Source: Streptomyces sp. MH60
GTDB lineage: Bacteria; Actinomycetota; Actinomycetes; Streptomycetales; Streptomycetaceae
Direction: 5' to 3'
DNA: 64,000 nt
Assembly (NCBI RefSeq): GCF_002939385.1
Contig: NZ_MULI01000002.1
Span: 124,001-188,000, forward strand
A model generated the notes under the pieces. It saw only the letters and a list, made by a program, of their open reading frames with translations. It was not told the origin of the DNA and did no database searches. The position numbers and the translations under genes are program-made. Positions within the stretch are counted from its first letter, which is position 1; each line of letters begins with the position of its first letter. Below, piece by piece: positions 63,301-64,000 of this stretch.

Positions 63301-63700
63301 GGCAGTCCCGCATGGCCAGCGAACCGGCGTTGCGGCTGAGCAGCGCGGTCCAGCCGACACCGGCGATCTCGCAGCCGTCCAGCGCCGCCTGGCCCTGGTA
63401 GGCGTCCACGACGGGGACGTCCTCGTCCTCGGGGCCGCGCAGCACCAGGTCGGTGAGCATCACGGCGTCGGCGACCAGGGTCACGGCGGAACCGCTGTGC
63501 GGCGCGATCTCCACGCTTCCCCGGTTGCCGTCGGCCACGATCGTCACCCGCCGGGAGATGCGCAGGCTCTCCTCGTAGCGCCCGGGCAGGACACTGATGA
63601 CCGCACCCGTCCGGGCCTGTGCCAGAGCTTCACCGATGGTACGGAAGCTGTCCGGCCCTTCTGATCGGTCGGGACCAACCGTGAACAGCTGGCGTACCAC
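60350..63700 (-). CDS. Right-handed beta-helix protein with two CbxX/EccA-type AAA domains
   Basis: 1116 residues from GTG 63698-63700 with GGAGAG upstream. Residues ~10-540 are a parallel beta-helix of ~22-residue coils (pectate-lyase/PbH1 type): repeated G(V/I)xV-x-C motifs, a Cys or Ser-rich column and no catalytic signature. Two AAA domains follow: Walker A GAPGTGKTT near residue 615 and GPPGTGKTT near 898, Walker B VLFVDEAYTLA and VLFIDEAYTLA, sensor segments VVVIAAGYTDEM and VVVIVAGYTNEM, arginine fingers in FA(S)RF. The AAA units are of the CbxX/CfqX class found in EccA of type VII secretion and in sporulation protein SpoVK. No signal or membrane helix. Perhaps a remodelling ATPase with a binding helix. 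Function unknown. Confidence 0.88.
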   Translation of the reverse strand: MVRQLFTVGPDRSEGPDSFRTIGEALAQARTGAVISVLPGRYEESLRISRRVTIVADGNRGSVEIAPHSGSAVTLVADAVMLTDLVLRGPEDEDVPVVDAYQGQAALDGCEIAGVGWTALLSRNAGSLAMRDCRVSNPAGAGIVDTSAEESVVADCVLENLGSSAVVMSEKARTVIRGCTVRDSRGNGVLANGQARGRVEDCDISGTDKPGVAIEQNSATQVLRTRLHDLAVGALVTSASRPELAELDVQDTSEHGILVSAGAEPVLRDCRVARTKGSGLVVTSRARGSYEGCEFTRCEGPAVLATESAAPALTRTVVRECAASSAVLLTGESAAEVDRLEVTAAAGTGLHIRAGANPLVRRARIVAAAGHGVEVAQGGRGRLEDCQVEKAGGASLRVAADSRTHVVNCSMNEAGGPGVLIDAGGFADIRDTVLENSTAEGIRVEEDGEVSAIRNRIISSGAHGVLLLAGSRATLNGCEMLNGRADGVRVESAGQVSVLDCAANDNRGAGLRQTAKEGALTVDRLSSAGNGGRDAYDGAPPPDLTDPSRTGAKRTDDELPAEPAGPIEELEALVGLEGVKRQVKSLINLTRLAQRRASLGLPAPPMSRHLIFAGAPGTGKTTVARLYGSILAELGSLRSGHLVEVSRADLVAQVVGGTAIKTTETFNRALGGVLFVDEAYTLASDGKNSGADFGREAVDTLVKLMEDHRDDVVVIAAGYTDEMESFLAVNPGLASRFARTVEFANYTVDELVTIVETLCERHRYDLSPDTRDALSAHFGEMHRGPNFGNGRVARQVFEEMVDRQAFRLAGLMEAAEHDLTVLLPEDVGEAAAAAAKAAASGVRATSPVEELEAMIGLDSVKYEVTDMINLLSASRQREAAGLPSSRINRHLVFAGPPGTGKTTVARLYGKLLRSLEVLPRGQIVEVARADLVGRYVGHTAQLTKEVFQKALGGVLFIDEAYTLAPPDSPSDFGREAIDTLLKLMEDHREEVVVIVAGYTNEMNRFLASNPGLSSRFSRHIEFPDYSSEELVTIVRQHAALCGFECAPDVPPALLKYFDAQPRNRSFGNARLARQTVEHMATRQARRLATMDSPTMNDLQTLILNDLPPLDLADAPR

Positions 63701-63873
63701 GCGCGTCTCTCCTCTTCTTCGTCACCGTCGCGCTGGCGACGACGATGGGGGTGACCGTAGTAAACAGTAGAAGGCGTCGGTGAACAGCGGGCGGTGGCGG
63801 GCCTCATGGCCATCGGTGGCCATGATCTCCCGTACGGAGCCGGGAGGTTGAAGGGGCGGAGACGCCTCTTATC

Positions 63874-64000
63874 ATGCGTCCCATGAGGCAACCGCGGGTT
63901 CCCACCGTCCCCCTGTCCGCTCCTGGCCGGCGCCGCCGCACCCGTCGGTGGTCCCAGGGGGTCGGAGCGCTGGCGGTGACGGCGGTCTGCGCCGTGGGCC
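63874..64000 (+). CDS. 5' end of a secreted or membrane protein (3' partial)
   Basis: ATG 63874 (or 63883, same frame) opens an N-terminus rich in Arg and Pro (RRRRTRRWSQ) followed by a hydrophobic GALAVTAVCAVG run that continues past the window. This looks like a signal peptide or first membrane helix. Divergent from the beta-helix/AAA gene. Nothing more can be said. Confidence 0.5.
   Translation, partial: MRPMRQPRVPTVPLSAPGRRRRTRRWSQGVGALAVTAVCAVG

Overview
The window is high-GC actinobacterial DNA, almost certainly a Streptomyces chromosome. Evidence: strong GC bias at third codon positions, frequent GTG and TTG starts behind GGAG-type ribosome binding sites, an SCO2400-like zinc-ribbon protein, many AraC/TetR/LacI/HxlR regulators, secreted carbohydrate-active enzymes, and two genes with the rare TTA codon that in Streptomyces depends on the bldA tRNA. 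The mixture of intact catabolic operons, decayed genes and IS remnants looks like accessory (arm-type) sequence. No rRNA, tRNA, CRISPR array or large biosynthetic cluster was seen.

Layout. 1-2.5 kb: a caspase-like protease fused to a P-loop NTPase (runs off the left edge), divergent from a protein with a degenerate Nudix box. 2.7-10.9 kb: a Dabb-like protein coupled to a truncated SDR, a small zinc-ribbon protein, the SCO2400-type protein, an AraC regulator divergent from an SDR lacking its catalytic Tyr/Lys, a YhiM-like membrane protein, and several gene remnants. 10.9-20.1 kb: a two-gene crcB operon (fluoride export) divergent from a complete urea-use operon: urea transporter, ureA, a CbiX-like protein with a histidine-rich tail, ureB, ureC, ureF, ureG, ureD and an ammonium channel. 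There is no ureE, and the His-rich CbiX-like protein may replace it.

20.1-30 kb: a frameshifted formyltransferase, a methyltransferase/TetR pair around a perfect operator, two signal-less IPT/TIG-repeat proteins (one with a TTA codon), a secreted Ig-like protein, an IS481-type remnant and an aldo-keto reductase/HxlR pair. 30-40.9 kb: a sugar-acid locus (glucarate dehydratase, KDG-type dehydratase, two D-2-hydroxyacid dehydrogenases) divergent from a five-gene Dpp/Opp-type ABC transporter and a TauE-type permease. A TGTAGACA motif lies in both upstream regions, suggesting common GntR-type control.

40.9-50 kb: a glycerophosphodiesterase remnant cut by an IS5-family element, a DUF3592-type protein, a secreted Gly-rich protein, a second IS5 remnant, and a TetR-associated catabolic locus (amino-acid-type FAD oxidase, amidohydrolase, esterase, GlcD-type FAD oxidase). 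50-60 kb: a secreted GH43 enzyme behind a CebR-like box, then a LacI-controlled polysaccharide regulon (LacI, sugar ABC importer, GH130, secreted PL8 lyase). The same 13-bp sequence TAAACCGGTTTGA lies before both the importer and the lyase. 60.3-63.7 kb: an 1116-residue protein joining a beta-helix to two CbxX/EccA-type AAA ATPase domains. The right edge holds the start of a membrane or secreted protein.

The best candidates for undescribed biology are the CbiX-like/urease pairing without ureE, the bldA-linked caspase-NTPase with its Nudix-like partner, and the beta-helix double-AAA protein.
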